A program made the translations under genes and the position numbers. A model generated the notes under the pieces. It did not search any database. It saw nothing but the letters and a program-made list of their open reading frames with translations, and had not been told where the DNA came from. Positions 44,952 through 56,615 of a stretch of DNA of 64,000 bases are shown piece by piece. This DNA comes from Sanguinoderma infundibulare. Its lineage: Eukaryota > Basidiomycota > Agaricomycetes > Polyporales > Polyporaceae. Every line of letters begins with the position of its first letter. The first letter of the stretch is position 1. Where the stretch lies: contig JAVLRN010000009.1 in the NCBI GenBank assembly GCA_032821775.1, positions 1,860,001 through 1,924,000 on the forward strand. Reading direction: 5' to 3'.

Positions 44952-47178
44952 ATGTCCACACGACCAGCTTTCACCTCCAAAACCGCCTGGGACGCCCTCG
45001 GCGTCGAGTCTGGCGAGGAGACCGAGGAGGAGGTCTTCGACGACAACCCCGCATCCCAGCCTGAGAGGTATGACGCGCCCATTCCGTGACCCGGCCTCGT
45101 CCCGGCCACCCTGCTATTCCGTTTGCTCACGTTACGGTGTCCCAGTGCGTCAGAGTCCGCCGCGAAGCTGTCCAAGAGCGCAATGAAAAAGCAGAAGGCG
45201 TTGGCCCGCGCGGAGAAACGCCAGCTCGAGAAGGCCGCCCGAGCTGCTGCCCGGGCACAAAAGGCCGCAGGCAGCCCCGAGGTCCAGCACGCCGCTTTAC
45301 CCCCCGCGGAGACCCCGTCGGCGTCGCAGGCCTCGACGCCCCCGGTCGCAACGTCCCCGGTGATTGCGGAGGCGTTGGAGGTCGACCTGGCGGAAGAGGA
45401 GACGCCTGAGCGGGAGGCGGAGGCGGAGGAGAAGGGCGTCGCGCCGAAGCCGGTGAACGGGGCTGCACGTTCGCGGCCGCCGAAGGTGAATGGTTCTGCA
45501 CCTTCAGCTCCTCCAAAGGAACCTCCTGCACCCGTCCCGTCTGCGCCACACGCGCCTGTGTCTCCGGTCGAGGCGAAGCCGTCTATTCCCGCGAGTTACC
45601 GGTCAGAGAAGGAGGCGCTTGCAGCACCGCGACGGAGCGACATCGAGAACCCGCCGGAGAAGCAGCTCACGGCGGAGGAGATGGAGCAGGTCAAGAAGAG
45701 GCGCAGCTTCCTGACCCGTACCCTCTGGACGTTCATCATGATTGGGGGGTTCATCAGTGAGTGAAAAATCTTGCTGTGTCCCATTTGCGCTACTCAGCGG
45801 TTCGCTTGCTGGTTAGCTCTCCTTCTTATGGGCCATGCCTACATGGTAATCCTTGTGATGCTGTGCCAGACCTTGGTGTACCGCGAGGTCACCGCACTGT
45901 TCTCGCTGAAGCGGAAAGATGGAGGGGAGAACGTCCGGGGCCGGGACCCGTGGAGCAAGACGCTTAACTGGTACTTCTTTGCCGTCACAAACTACTTCCT
46001 GTATGGCGAGAGCATCATCTATTACTTCAAGGTAGGTCAAGTCTCCAACTTAACTTCCTTCGAATATACCGAACTCAACCGCGTTGGATCGTGCAGCATG
46101 TCGTCTTTTCCAACGCGCAGCTGACGCCATTCGCGACGAACCACCGTTTCGTTAGCTTCATGCTGTACTTGATCGGCTTTGTCGGATTTGTGTTGTCCCT
46201 CAAGCGCGGCTACCTCAAGCAGCAGTTCGGTCTGTTCTGCTGGGTGCACATGACGTTGCTTCTCATCGTCGTCTCGAGGTTTGTTGTGCAGCACCTCATT
46301 ACCGGCCCCCTCACCTAATGTAATATTCCTCACTAGCCACTTCATCGTCAACAATATCCTTGAAGGTCTCATCTGGTTCTGGGTCCCTGCCTCGCTTGTC
46401 ATCTGTAACGATGTCTTCGCCTACATCTGGGGTATCACTGTGGGGCGCACTCCCCTCATCAAGCTCTCGCCGAAGAAGACCGTCGAAGGTTTCATCGGCG
46501 CATTCTTCAGCACGCTCATCTTCGGCCTGCTTTGGGGCACCTACTTCATGCGGTTCGACTACATGATATGCCCTGTTGGCGACCTCGGTGTTAGCGCCCT
46601 GAACGGTCAGCTTAGCTGCACCCCCAACCCGGTGTTCGTCTGGCGCGACTGGGATATGCCCCTTCCGCTTCGCATGTTCCTCGCTCCTCTCGTACGTTTT
46701 CATGATACCACCCGCTACAAGCGCAGCGCTGATGCCATTTTTGTTTAGTTGGGAAGTCGTACCACGATCCCGTACGCGCCGTACCAGCTCCACCTCCTTG
46801 TTCTCGCATGCTTCGCGTCACTCGTCGCGCCTTTCGGCGGATTCTTCGCCTCCGGTTTCAAGCGCGCGTTCGACATCAAGGACTTTGGTCACAGCATCCC
46901 TGGGCACGGTGGTATGACCGACCGTATGGACTGCCAGTACGTAACCTCCCGTCTCCTACGGTTGCCTGCATATTGACCTATCGTTTCCGTCTCCCCTCAG
47001 GTTCCTCATGGGCATCTTCACCTACGTCTACTACAGCAGCCTGATCCGCCAGAACCACGTCACCGTCGGCTCGGTGCTGCAGACGATCGTCAGCGGCCTG
47101 ACGCTCACCGAGCAGCTCGAGCTCATGGCAGATCTCAAGCGATTCCTGGAGAGCCAGGGCGTGACCGTAAATATCTGA
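44952..47178 (+). CDS. CDS1: Phosphatidate cytidylyltransferase (CDP-diacylglycerol synthase), 614 aa
   Basis: Integral ER membrane enzyme that makes CDP-diacylglycerol from phosphatidate and CTP, the branch point to PI, PS and PG. Exons 44952-45067, 45146-45756, 45817-46031, 46097-46278, 46337-46691, 46749-46936 and 47001-47178 give 614 residues. The N-terminal 220 residues are polar and disordered (Ala/Pro/Glu-rich). Several transmembrane helices follow ([51 protein letters not shown]). The CDP-OH signature region is visible: [13 protein letters not shown] and, in exon 6, [19 protein letters not shown] followed by MTDRMDCQ, which carries the S-x-x-K/R..KD..P.HGG..DR.D pattern. Confidence 0.96.
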
Positions 47179-47760
47179 GCGGCATTTTTATCGCTTTTTA
47201 CACCTGGGGAGCCAAAGGGTATCCACCAAGACCTGTGGGGGAGGGCAGGGCAGGGTTTGGGCTAAGGGGAGCGCGGTGCCTCTCCGATGGACTATTCCTC
47301 GTTTTCTTGCGTTCTCGCTCGTGGACGACGACGGACGAGTTGCTCTGCGGTTCGATTGTTATCATATATCGTGTAATTATGTCACCTCGCACCCCATGCT
47401 AGTCTCCGCCGCAGGCAGTAGTACACCCATCGAATACTTCAGATAATATGCACTCCATCCATCTTGTCTTCCGTGGCAGTCCGAGAATCTTGGAGCTACA
47501 ATGCCGTGGGGGGCGAAGTTTGTCAGGACGTTTCATGAATGTGCCCATGTTGGAAGCTCAGGGGACAAAGTACGCAACAGCCATGCGAGGGATCGAAGAG
47601 GCTGCGGCATACTATATTCGATTGAATGAGAGGGAGTTGCGTGGCATAGTGCATAATGGCTCATTCGGGATCATAGGTGATGGTAATTGGTACAAACATG
47701 CTACGCCCTGATGGCTCAAGAAAGGGAGATGAACGAATGAGGACAGCAAAACCTATGCGC
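47179..47760. other. Spacer between convergent CDS1 and RPS23
   Basis: 582 bp hold only the two 3' flanks. No gene or repeat is seen. Confidence 0.4.
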
Positions 47761-48542
47761 TTATGACCTGGGCTTCTCCTGTAAACCAAACATCAGCATC
47801 CGCGACAACGTAACGAATGAACGCTTGAGTGCGAACCTTCTTCTCCTTCCAGAGCGCCAAGAGACCGACACCAGATACCTTGACGACCTTGAAACGAACA
47901 CCAGGGATATCACCCTTGGCCTTACCCCGGCGACCGAAACCGGAGATCAGGACCTCGTCGTTCTCGTCGACGAAGTTGAGGCAACCGTCGTTCTGAGCAG
48001 GACGGACGCAAAAGTCGCAATCAGGATCAGACGAACAACAAAACTCTCACACGGTCAAGGTTCCGGGCTGCTCGAGAGCGCACAGGACCCGACCGTGCCG
48101 GTAGCAGAGGGGACGAGGACGTACCGGGACGAACGCGGTGACCTTCTTGCCGTTTTTGATGAGCTGTACACGGACGCACTTGCGGATGGCAGAGTTGGGC
48201 TGCTTGGCCTCAACGCCGACCTTCTCGAGGACGATGCCCTTTGCGTGGGAGGAGCCTCCGGTGGGGGAGGTCTTGTAGATGTTGCCGAGGGCCCGCTTCT
48301 TGTACGCCTTGTCCGCCTGCAGGTCGCATGGACGAGAACGCGATGAGTACGCTTGCGCTTGCGAGGATGCGGGCTGTGGGTGGAAGGAGTGCTCACCCAG
48401 CGATTTTCACGGCGATCGGTGCGCAGCTTGCGCGCGGCCTGCAGTCCACGGGGTTTGTTGGCTAGAGCGCAAGACGATCAGCATGGCTTCAGGAAGGCCG
48501 CCGGGGAGTGTGCAGGACGGGGAGGGCGACTTACAGCCCATA
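47761..48542 (-). CDS. RPS23: 40S ribosomal protein S23 (uS12), 145 aa
   Basis: Component of the decoding centre of the small ribosomal subunit. Five exons: 48536-48542 (7 nt), 48397-48461, 48125-48316, 47837-47992 and 47761-47778 (18 nt), summing to 145 residues, the usual eukaryotic length. The reading runs [67 protein letters not shown] and the C-terminal [19 protein letters not shown] and the loop with the hydroxylated proline (VP-ND) are universally conserved. Very small first and last exons are common in fungal ribosomal protein genes. It is divergent from the alpha/beta hydrolase gene over 754 bp. Introns may be sites of regulation; none contains a convincing snoRNA. Confidence 0.97.
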
Positions 48543-49296
48543 CTTGCGGGGAGTCTTGCTGGTGTGGAGATGCGATGGGGAGGGAAGAGGGCCTGCTGGC
48601 GGAGTTTGAATCCAGCGTCCTAGAACTGTGAAGTTTATCCCTTTTGGAAATCAGCCACCGCTATACCCCCACAAGCGCCCTACGCCTTCTGTGGTCGGAC
48701 GTCCATTTGCTCCTGAGCATATATTCTCTCTATTCTCTACACGTTGTTGGCCCATCGACGTATGCTATGCATACCACACGAAGATTTTACTCCACTGCTC
48801 GCAGTACTGTACGCGAAGCGTCTTGACCCGCTCCCCCGCCGTGTGGTTGCCTATCGGTGCGGTACCAAGCCATGTGAACGCGTCTCACCTGTTCACGTAA
48901 CTGTCGCACCTCTCATGTTAGCTCTATTCCCTCGAGGGAAATGCCCAGTTTGCCTCCACGGAACAGGCTTGGCAACAGGCACAGTGAACTTCAATAAAAA
49001 TCGTTTGCTGGGAAGGCTTTAGAAGTGAACCCGTCTTCTATCCCCTCACTCAGAAAATGCTTGGAGAGGCTCATGGCTTATGGAGAAAGGGACAACCTTG
49101 TGCGCAGAAAGTACTCCTTGCGGAACTCTGCTCGGTAACAAGGTCGCCTGATATGACGCAGAGTACTGGCATTCGCACACCGTGCTTCTCACGACTAATC
49201 TTGCTATCGACCGTGCTCACGTATGTGATATATATCGCAGGACCTCGTTGGGACCCGCGGAGTCCAGTGTGACGGCCTACATCCGCGGCCCCAGCC
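48543..49296. promoter_or_regulatory. Divergent promoter region, RPS23 / alpha-beta hydrolase
   Basis: 754 bp between outward-pointing start codons. I see no TATA box or recognisable ribosomal-protein promoter motif. Classification rests on position. Confidence 0.4.
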
Positions 49297-50999
49297 ATGT
49301 CGGACAACGTGCAGTACTACCACCATGGCCGCTTCCGCCTCGCTGGTGGTGTCCTTCCGGACGCTGTTACCGCTTATCGCACCTACGGTGACCCGACGAA
49401 TCCATGCATCGTCTTTCCCACATGCTACGGTGGAAGGCTCGACAGTACGTCCATTCATCATTCCAGTCTTTCTCCATCCTTACTCATGAACCAGACGTGG
49501 GCTTGTTAGGTCAGGATTATTTGATCGGCCCTGACAAAGTGGGCCATCTGTACCTGGGGGTTATACGTACCGCTAAATCGGATTCATATCGTCCAGGCAC
49601 TCGATCCAACGAAGTACTACATCGTCACTTTCGCTCTGTTCTCGAACGGCGAGGTGAGCTTCCTCCCGCGCTCCGTCTCTCTTGGACAGTTGACCCAGTC
49701 TGAACGATCTCCAGTCATCCTCCCCGTCGAACACGGTGAACCATATCCTGTCTGCCCCGCGGCTTCCACATCTCATTATAGCGTGCTCCAGCCTCCGCCT
49801 TACAACGGGCCGTACTTCCCCGCTGTATCGTACGAAGACAACGTGTAAGCACAATCACCGTCTGGACCCACCGCAGTTCTCACACCCAAGTAGCCGCGCC
49901 CAGTACGCCGTCTTGACCAAGGTGCTCAATGTGAAGAAGGCGTATTGTGTGATAGGTTTCTCGATGGGTGCCCAGCAGGTGACTGCGTTATATTTCACAT
50001 GTTACATGCCAGGAGAGCCTGAAGAGTCCGGCATAGGCGTACTACTGGCCGGTTATGTACCAAGACTTCGTGGAGAGGTAAGTAACTTTTTATGTAGCTT
50101 ACAATTGAATGTGCAGAGACTATCCGACGCGATCGATGACAGGTTCATCCCGATCTGCGGCTCTGCGCGCACGAGCATGCATAACAAATGGTAGGGAGTT
50201 TGGCCTCCTCGTGCCGGTGGAGTAACGGTTTGGTAATGGAGCTTACGGCAGCTTCATCGAGGGCCCGAAGTCTGCTCTCCTGAATTCCAAAGACTTCGAG
50301 AACGGCCATTACACCAAAGAGCCTCAGGCCGGGATCCGCGCCTTCGGTCGCGCATACAGCGCGTGGGCGTATGGACAAGCAGTGCGTCATCTTTTCTCTT
50401 TGCTGCCTCTTCGTCCCCACGAGATCGCGGCATTAACATCCCGTCTCCGCCTCCGCAGTGGTTCCGCCAGCACGGCTACCTTATGGACGGCCAGTACGCC
50501 TCGCTCGATGACTTCATCCGCGCCAGATGGGAGGGCGGCTTTCTCGGAACGTGGGACGCGAACGACATGATCACGCTCTTTAACACATGGCAGAACGGCG
50601 ACGTTACCCTCGTGGGCAGGTCCCAGTTCAGCGCGGCTCACGACGACGACGGCTTTGCCAGTGTGCTGAGAGGGATCAAGGCGAAGGGGCTGATCATGCC
50701 TTGCAAGACTGATCTCTACTTCCCGGTCTGTTGTTCCTGCTTGTTGAAACGTAGGCAGGTTGCTGAACCAACGCATATAGCCGGAGGATAGTGAGCTTGA
50801 GGTGTCCCTTTTGGGCAACAATGCCAGGCTTGTCGTGATCGACTCCGTTTGGGGACATGTGGGTACGTAATATTATTATATCTGCCCGAGAACTTCGTAC
50901 ATATGGTCACGATTGTCTTGTGCAGCCGGTGGGGGATCGAACTCTCGGGACGTCGAGTTCATCAAGACGGAAGTGAGGAAGTTCCTGGAAGAGAACTGA
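49297..50999 (+). CDS. Alpha/beta-hydrolase, homoserine O-acetyltransferase-like family, 344 aa
   Basis: Twelve exons: 49297-49444, 49510-49538, 49597-49653, 49715-49735 (21 nt), 49792-49844, 49894-49978, 50037-50077, 50143-50190, 50252-50381, 50459-50725, 50781-50862 and 50926-50999. All phases close at 344 residues. The fold starts RFRLAGGVLPDAVTAYRTYG. The nucleophile elbow is GFSMGAQQ, the catalytic Asp is probably in KTDLYFPPEDSE, and the His is in WGHVAGGG. This family is often labelled homoserine acetyltransferase. However, true MetX/Met2 enzymes carry a GGSMGG elbow, so the activity here could be a different hydrolase or acyltransferase. Location appears cytosolic (no signal peptide). 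Confidence 0.88.
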
Positions 51000-51360
51000 A
51001 GTATCCATTGTCCGCTGTATGCACTCACGGTATACGTCGCCTTCATCAACAAGCGTAGGATGATGTCACGCTGAAACCGGGCCAATGACGATTTTATGAT
51101 CGCTATTGGATGTCTAGTAACAGTATCTATGCAAGTGTTTTCGGTGTCTAACGTCGCCTCGTGTATACAGCCAGATTCAGCGAGTAAGCCATCAGCACGG
51201 GGACGTAAAAGTGCTCAAACCTCCCTTACTTTTGATTTTGGATTGTCTCAGCCTTGTATACGGATTGCCTTCAGAGTCGGATTCTGTGTCGCATGGACCA
51301 GGGATGACGATCTGGAGTATGTGCATCTCCCCTTCGTTCGCCACCACAAGTGGCCGCTGT
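51000..51360. other. Spacer before the protease pseudogene
   Basis: 361 bp with no gene. The homology to the intact protease starts at about 51361; the sequence here does not continue the alignment convincingly, so this is a breakpoint of the duplicated segment. Confidence 0.45.
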
Positions 51361-54300
51361 AGGATGCCGCAAAAGTACTCGACAGTCCCGGCGTGAAGAC
51401 TATTTGCCCAGTTACTCTCGTTCCCGCTGCCTATTCACTGCCTTCACTAACGGGCAATACGATTATACGTTATCAAGAAGCACCCTGTCGCGGTTGTCAG
51501 CGACCCAGAGGTCTATCCTGACTCGGAGTTGACCCACGCTCTGACGGTGAGGATTCCTGTTGCTGACGTCCCGTGGAATAGAATATCAACAAGCTCCACG
51601 CCAAAGGAATCTTGGGAAAAGACATCTTGAAGATCGGAATGTACGTTAGGACATTTAAACGGCGTTTCTGTAGTCATTCTGATTTATTTCTTTCCAGTAT
51701 CGACACTCGCATTGACTGCACCAATCCCTACCTCGGCGGCGCTTATGGTCCTGGCAACAAGGTGGTTTCGATTTTGTCGGAAACGCTTTTAGCTAGTCCC
51801 CTCGCTGAGAACCCAAATGCCCAAATGCTAACATACTGCGCAGATGGTACTCCTTAGTCCCAAATCGCCGGGTACCGGACAGCAATAAAGCTCACTATGC
51901 TGCACAGGTACCAACACGCCCGTCCCTGGTCCCGATCCGCTCGACTAGTGCAACGGCCACGGCACGCACATCGCGGTACGCATCTCGTTCTTGCCGATCT
52001 TCGCTTGCCAAGCTCTCAACGCGTGTAATTGCAGAGTATTATAGGTGCTGACCCGGAAAACCCATTCAACATCAGCGATGTTGCGTATGAGGCCTCGATT
52101 AACGCATACAGGGTCTTTGGATGCACGGGTACCGGTCCGGACGACGGTGAGCATTCCATTCGGTGTACGTCGCCGGCCCGAGTGCTATACTGATTCCTCT
52201 GGCTTTGTGCCTTTTCCTTGGCAGTTCTCATCGAGGCGCTGCTGCTTGGTGTCAAGGACGGCAATGACATCCTCACCATGTCCATTGGCAGCCCCGACGG
52301 CTGGACTGAGTCCTCCAGCTCAGTCGTTTCGAGTCGGATTGCGGCCACTGGGCGGATTGTCACGATCGCGGCGGGTACGTCTCGCGTCGATCACCTCAGC
52401 CCCTACTTACAGGCGTGTGACTGACCGGGTATAAAGAATATAGGTGACGAAAGGGCGATCGCTCCTGGTACTCCTCGAGCCCTGGTAAGGCGATCGACGC
52501 GATCTCCGTCGCGTCTGTGGACAACACCGTCGTCCCCCTCCAGAACCTCACCGTGCATGCACGTACTTCAGCGCGCTATCACTCCCTGTTGAGGGCATCC
52601 GGCCGATCTATGCGACCAGCAATGATACAACTGTCGTCGACGATGCGTGCAACCCCCTTCTCGCCGACTCGCCCGGTCTGTCTGGGTTCGTCGTCTTTGT
52701 CCGTCTGCACTTTCGTGAGTTTGTAAATATACCTGATTGGGGGCTCCGCCAGAGGCTGAACATGTGCTTTTAGGTGCAGAAGTTGACGAACGTCGCGGCC
52801 AGGGGTGGGAATGTTACTCTCATCTACGAGTACGTGCAGGGTTCATTCATTCATTCATTCAGAATCCCGTTTATTGCCCATGGAGGCCGAGCCTTATGGT
52901 AGGCAGTACGTACTACGCTAACTACGTTGTGTAGAATGATGGTCGAGCAATACAAATGTTACGTGCAGGGTTATCCTCTGATTGATCGTTTCCTGAACCG
53001 GCCCTTCTCCCTTTCAGCAACGGAAATGGCTTTTCTTCCATCGAAACTGGAAACTTCACTGCCACTCTCATCCAGGCTGCTGATGGCGTCTTCGTACGTA
53101 TCCTCATGGGGTTTGACAACATTGCCTTTCCTTACCATCAACACGCGTTTAGCTTGCGAAAGAATTCGTTGCTGGTGAGCCTGTCGCTGTCTCCTTCCCT
53201 AGTCCGGCGCGAGCACTGGCTTCCCCGACCCTCACGGTGGCCTCATCTCCAACTTCTCGACCTACGGCCCCACGAACGACTTCTTCTTCAAGCCCGCGAT
53301 CGCGGCTCCTGGCGGCAACATCCTATCGACGTTCCCCGTCCCGCTCGGCACCTTCGCCGTCCTTTCCGGCACGTCGATGGCGACGCCCTTCATTGCTGGT
53401 GTCTCTGCGCTCATTTTGGAGACCCGTGGCGCGACGAGGTCGGCCGCATCGCGCGCTCGCTCCTCGAGAGCACTGCGCAGCGGGTGCCCTCCAGCAAGAC
53501 CGACGGCGACCCGCTCCAGACTCTGACTCAGCAGGGTGCCGGGTTGGTCGACGCGTTCAAGGCCGTCCATACGGATGTCTTGATTTCGCCGACGCAGCTC
53601 ATCACCAACGACACTGCACACTTCATAGCCTCGTGAGCGCTTCGAGTCGCGTTTCCTGCAGTTTGCTGATCATGTGGCAGCCACACTTTCACTGTGAGGA
53701 ATCAAGGCAATGACAGCAAGAGCTTCAATGTTAGTCACATCCCCGCTGGGACTGCGCTGACCTTCCAGCAGGTTCGTCGCATTCGTTGTGACCGTGGCTT
53801 GCACTTACACTGCGCTATATGGCTTCGCGGCCGCCGGACCCGTGCCGCTTTCCGCGACGACTGCGTCCGCGAAGTCCACACCTAAATTCTTCACTGTGGG
53901 CCCCGGTGAATCCCAAGATGTCAGTGTCGTCATCGCGCCGCCTTCGGGTCTCGACCAGGCGGACCTCCCCGCCTTCTCCGGCTTCCTCGAGGTCGCGAAC
54001 GCCGACGAGAGCTACCAGGTCGCGTATCTCGGCCTCGCCGCGGCGCTCAAGGACGTGCAGGTCGTCGACACGTCGTCCGTCTTCTTTGGAGTGCCGCTGC
54101 CATCGCTCATCGACGCCAACGGCGACTTCACGAACAGCACCCAGATATACGTTCGTCAACAACGACTTCCCGTCGCTCGTCATGCGTCTGAACTTTGGAA
54201 CCCCGATACTCCGGTTCGACCTGGTAGACGCGAAGATTTCCCTCAAGGCGACCCTCAGCAGGCGCGACTCGGATGGGCTCGAGGGGAGGGAGGAGGAGGA

Positions 54301-54667
54301 GGGTAAACACGTGTTCGAGCGGTCGATCTTCAGCTTCCCGCAGGCCGTCGATTCGGGGACGTTCGCGCAGGTGCGGACGCTCGGCGCACTCTTCGAGGCG
54401 GACTACCTGCCGCGCAACTCGAACCAGAATGTACGTCGCCCGCTGCCCTTTGCTTCTTATTCGAGGCTGAACACCGACCTTTGGGCTGTTTAGGACGGCA
54501 CGGGCTTCAGCCTGCTTGCGTTCTCTGTGCCGCAATTTGCCAACGGGACGATGATTCCGAACGGCGCGTACCACATTCCGCTCGGTGCGCTGAAGGTCAC
54601 GGGCAACCCGACGAAGGAGGCGGACTACCAGAGCTGGTTGAGCCCTGTCATTGGCATCCAGGCGTGA
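51361..54667 (+). pseudogene. Truncated, mutated inverted copy of the PA-domain subtilase
   Basis: Exons and introns align with the gene at 12682-16449, in the opposite orientation. The signal peptide and most of the propeptide are absent. Lesions visible against the intact copy are: donor and acceptor of the intron after exon 4 destroyed (51410-51475); 1-nt deletion near 52460; 19-nt deletion in the PA-domain exon near 52559; 1-nt deletion near 53200; 4-nt deletion near 53435, just after the catalytic Ser; and loss of the acceptor AG near 53820. Asp, His and Ser motifs are still readable (SIDTRID with Gly to Arg, CNGHGTHIA, GTSMATPF). A TAG at 51855 may be intronic and is not counted. A 129-bp insertion sits in one intron. 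Non-functional as a full protease. Confidence 0.92.
52831..52972 (-). mobile_element. Short retroposon-like insertion with 13-bp target duplication
   Basis: Relative to the intact protease copy, this intron carries about 129 extra bases. They are flanked by the 13-bp direct repeat TACGTGCAGGGTT at 52831-52843 and 52960-52972; the intact copy has this stretch once, with one difference (GCGTGCAGGGTT). On the minus strand the insert ends in a simple tail of GAAT units next to the repeat. A tandem tail plus target duplication is the mark of target-primed insertion by LINE machinery (SINE or 5'-truncated LINE). The body is too short to name. Confidence 0.6.
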
Positions 54668-55827
54668 ACTCTGTTCTCGATGATAGTGTATTGACCGCTA
54701 GATAGATAGCGAGTCCGGCAATGGCGCGACGAAGAGTTCATGCGTACAATCATTGCTCATTTACAAACATATACTAAGCTGGCATGCTGGTATGCAGTCG
54801 ACCACGCCCGCGCGTCGAGGCTGTTCGTTCGTATTTGCGGCCCTGTCGGCAAGCATCCGCCTTGGGCGATGGCTAGCATCAGGGATCGACCCTTAGACGA
54901 CGTTAATATTGAAACCAGTAATAGGTGAGGGCGAAGTTGGAGACTTACCGGCAATCAGGGTCATTCTTGTCGGAACTGCTGTGGGAAGGTCGAGGGTCGC
55001 CTAAATCTCAACGGTGCAAGCCATGTCTTGGAGGGAAACCTCGAAGTCCAGGATGTCCTCAGACTCCGGGTTTGTGGCCCAAGTGGAGGCTACTAGATGA
55101 GCAGTTTATTCTCCTAGTATGTAGACGGCATTACAGCGTTATGGACTTACTGCACTCAAAGAGATCCACTTTACCGTTTACTGGAGATAATCGATAAATA
55201 GCCGTTACCACTGGAGAGTAATGATTTGACATACGAGTAATTGACTTGGCGTTGTCGGGGACGGTAATAGCCGAACCGGTAGTGGCATCTGCAGGCCGCA
55301 AGTGGAACGTGGCTGAGAGGATGTAGTCTTCATTAACTAGTTTGGGGGAAGCGCACGTCAGCGACGTTGGACCCCTCTAAATTATTGAATGTTCCGTACT
55401 TGCAATCGGAAGATCTATGCACTTTGTGCCCTTTGGCACTTTCAGGTCCTTAAGCTCGATGACCGATGGAGCTGCTTAAGCAAGACTTATTTCAGAGTTC
55501 GTAGCAGGTTAATAATCAGAGAACAAACCAGCTTCCATTTGACTTGCTTCCCACTTCCACTTTGCTTGGGACGAGACCATCTGTGCCGAAACGCGAATGA
55601 GGAAACGAATGGGAAATAACACAAAAACATGACCAACCCGAGTCTCTGCAAGCCCGTCAGATGCCATGGAAGCGAACCTACGTGCATTCTTGATGCAGGA
55701 CAGGTGATGGAAGAAGTACGTCCAAGTGATCGTTGCCTGACCACCCGCCACCTCAAGCATGTTCTGCTCGAGCCTCCAAAGCACATCAGCCTTTCGGCAA
55801 TGGTAGGCACAAGTGAACGTGAGAAGC
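54668..55827. other. 1.2-kb spacer; no gene seen
   Basis: Homology to the 3' flank of the intact protease fades within some tens of bases after the pseudogene stop. The remainder has short open frames on both strands without motifs. Confidence 0.4.
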
Positions 55828-56010
55828 TCACGATTGTTGCAGTTTATGGAGACGTGTCTTGGTGTCGGGGTCGAAATATTTGGCATTCTCGACTACCAAG
55901 TCCGTGATATGTGCCTGTCGTTCTATCCCCTTCTTGAGGTTCTTTGAAGGGCGCAGGTGCTTAGCACAGATTTCGACACCAATTTTGAAGAACCCAACAG
56001 CTTCGGACAT
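55828..56010 (-). CDS. Hypothetical small protein, 60 aa or first exon of a longer one
   Basis: ATG 56010 opens a frame with a natural-looking composition: MSEAVGFFKIGVEICAKHLR, then basic KNLKKGIERQAHI and LVVENAKYFDPDTK, ending at 55828. No family is recognised. The frame may continue by splicing into 55509-55800, where another open minus-strand frame exists, but I could not settle a splice pair. The long upstream extension of the same frame to 56559 is unlikely to be coding. Confidence 0.3.
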   Translation of the reverse strand: MSEAVGFFKIGVEICAKHLRPSKNLKKGIERQAHITDLVVENAKYFDPDTKTRLHKLQQS

Positions 56011-56615
56011 AGTGGAAGAGGGTGAGCAGGGAAGAGGATGATCGAGGAAGAGGGTGAACGAGGAAGAGGGCTTCAAGACTGCGCCGAGTGGAGGAAGTTG
56101 GAAACGGTTGGTTGATGGCCTGCCTGGGCCACCTGGACCGAACTTATAGCTATAGCATGCGGGAGTCTTCGCTTCATGGCTAGAAGTCCGTGAGATAGGC
56201 TCCAAACCCAGAAGAATAGCAAGGGAAACTGTTGCGACGTAAGGGCGCTCTGCGTGCCCCGGTAGAAGTTGTGGACGTAAGTACCGACAAACAGGTGAAT
56301 TACCGTGATCGGAGAGTGTCAATTGTGGTTTCCAGGTGCGCTGGGGAATACAAAGACTGCCCCAAGTTGAGACAATGGAGGTGGCGTGAACCAAGTGATC
56401 GGGCCCGGAAAGGCAGTGCAGGGAAACGCCGAATACTTTGCGTGGGAAGTAGGCTGTCAACACGTCACAACAGGGCGCAACAAGCTCGTTGGTTCGCCGA
56501 GTCCGAAGGCTGAAGCCTCGCTTTCCAAACCCCTGCTCCCCGCCTGAGCCTCGTCTCAACGTTGTAGGCCTCCTTCACCTGCCCCCTTCCCATTTCACCG
56601 GTCCCTCGCCCTGCC
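56011..56615. other. Spacer upstream of the kinase-like gene
   Basis: 605 bp between divergent starts (56010 minus, 56616 plus), presumably holding both promoters. A short duplication of AGGAAGAGGGTGAACGAGGAAGAGGG type is near 56044-56070. No gene is visible. Confidence 0.4.

Noticed and set aside
47993..48124. snoRNA inside the longest RPS23 intron
   Set aside because: A TGATC-like box C is followed by no convincing box D or terminal stem; not supportable by eye.
51853..51855. TAG as proof that the second protease copy is dead
   Set aside because: In the intact gene the same position can lie inside the 116-nt intron, so the stop may be spliced out. The frameshifts and lost splice sites elsewhere are sufficient.
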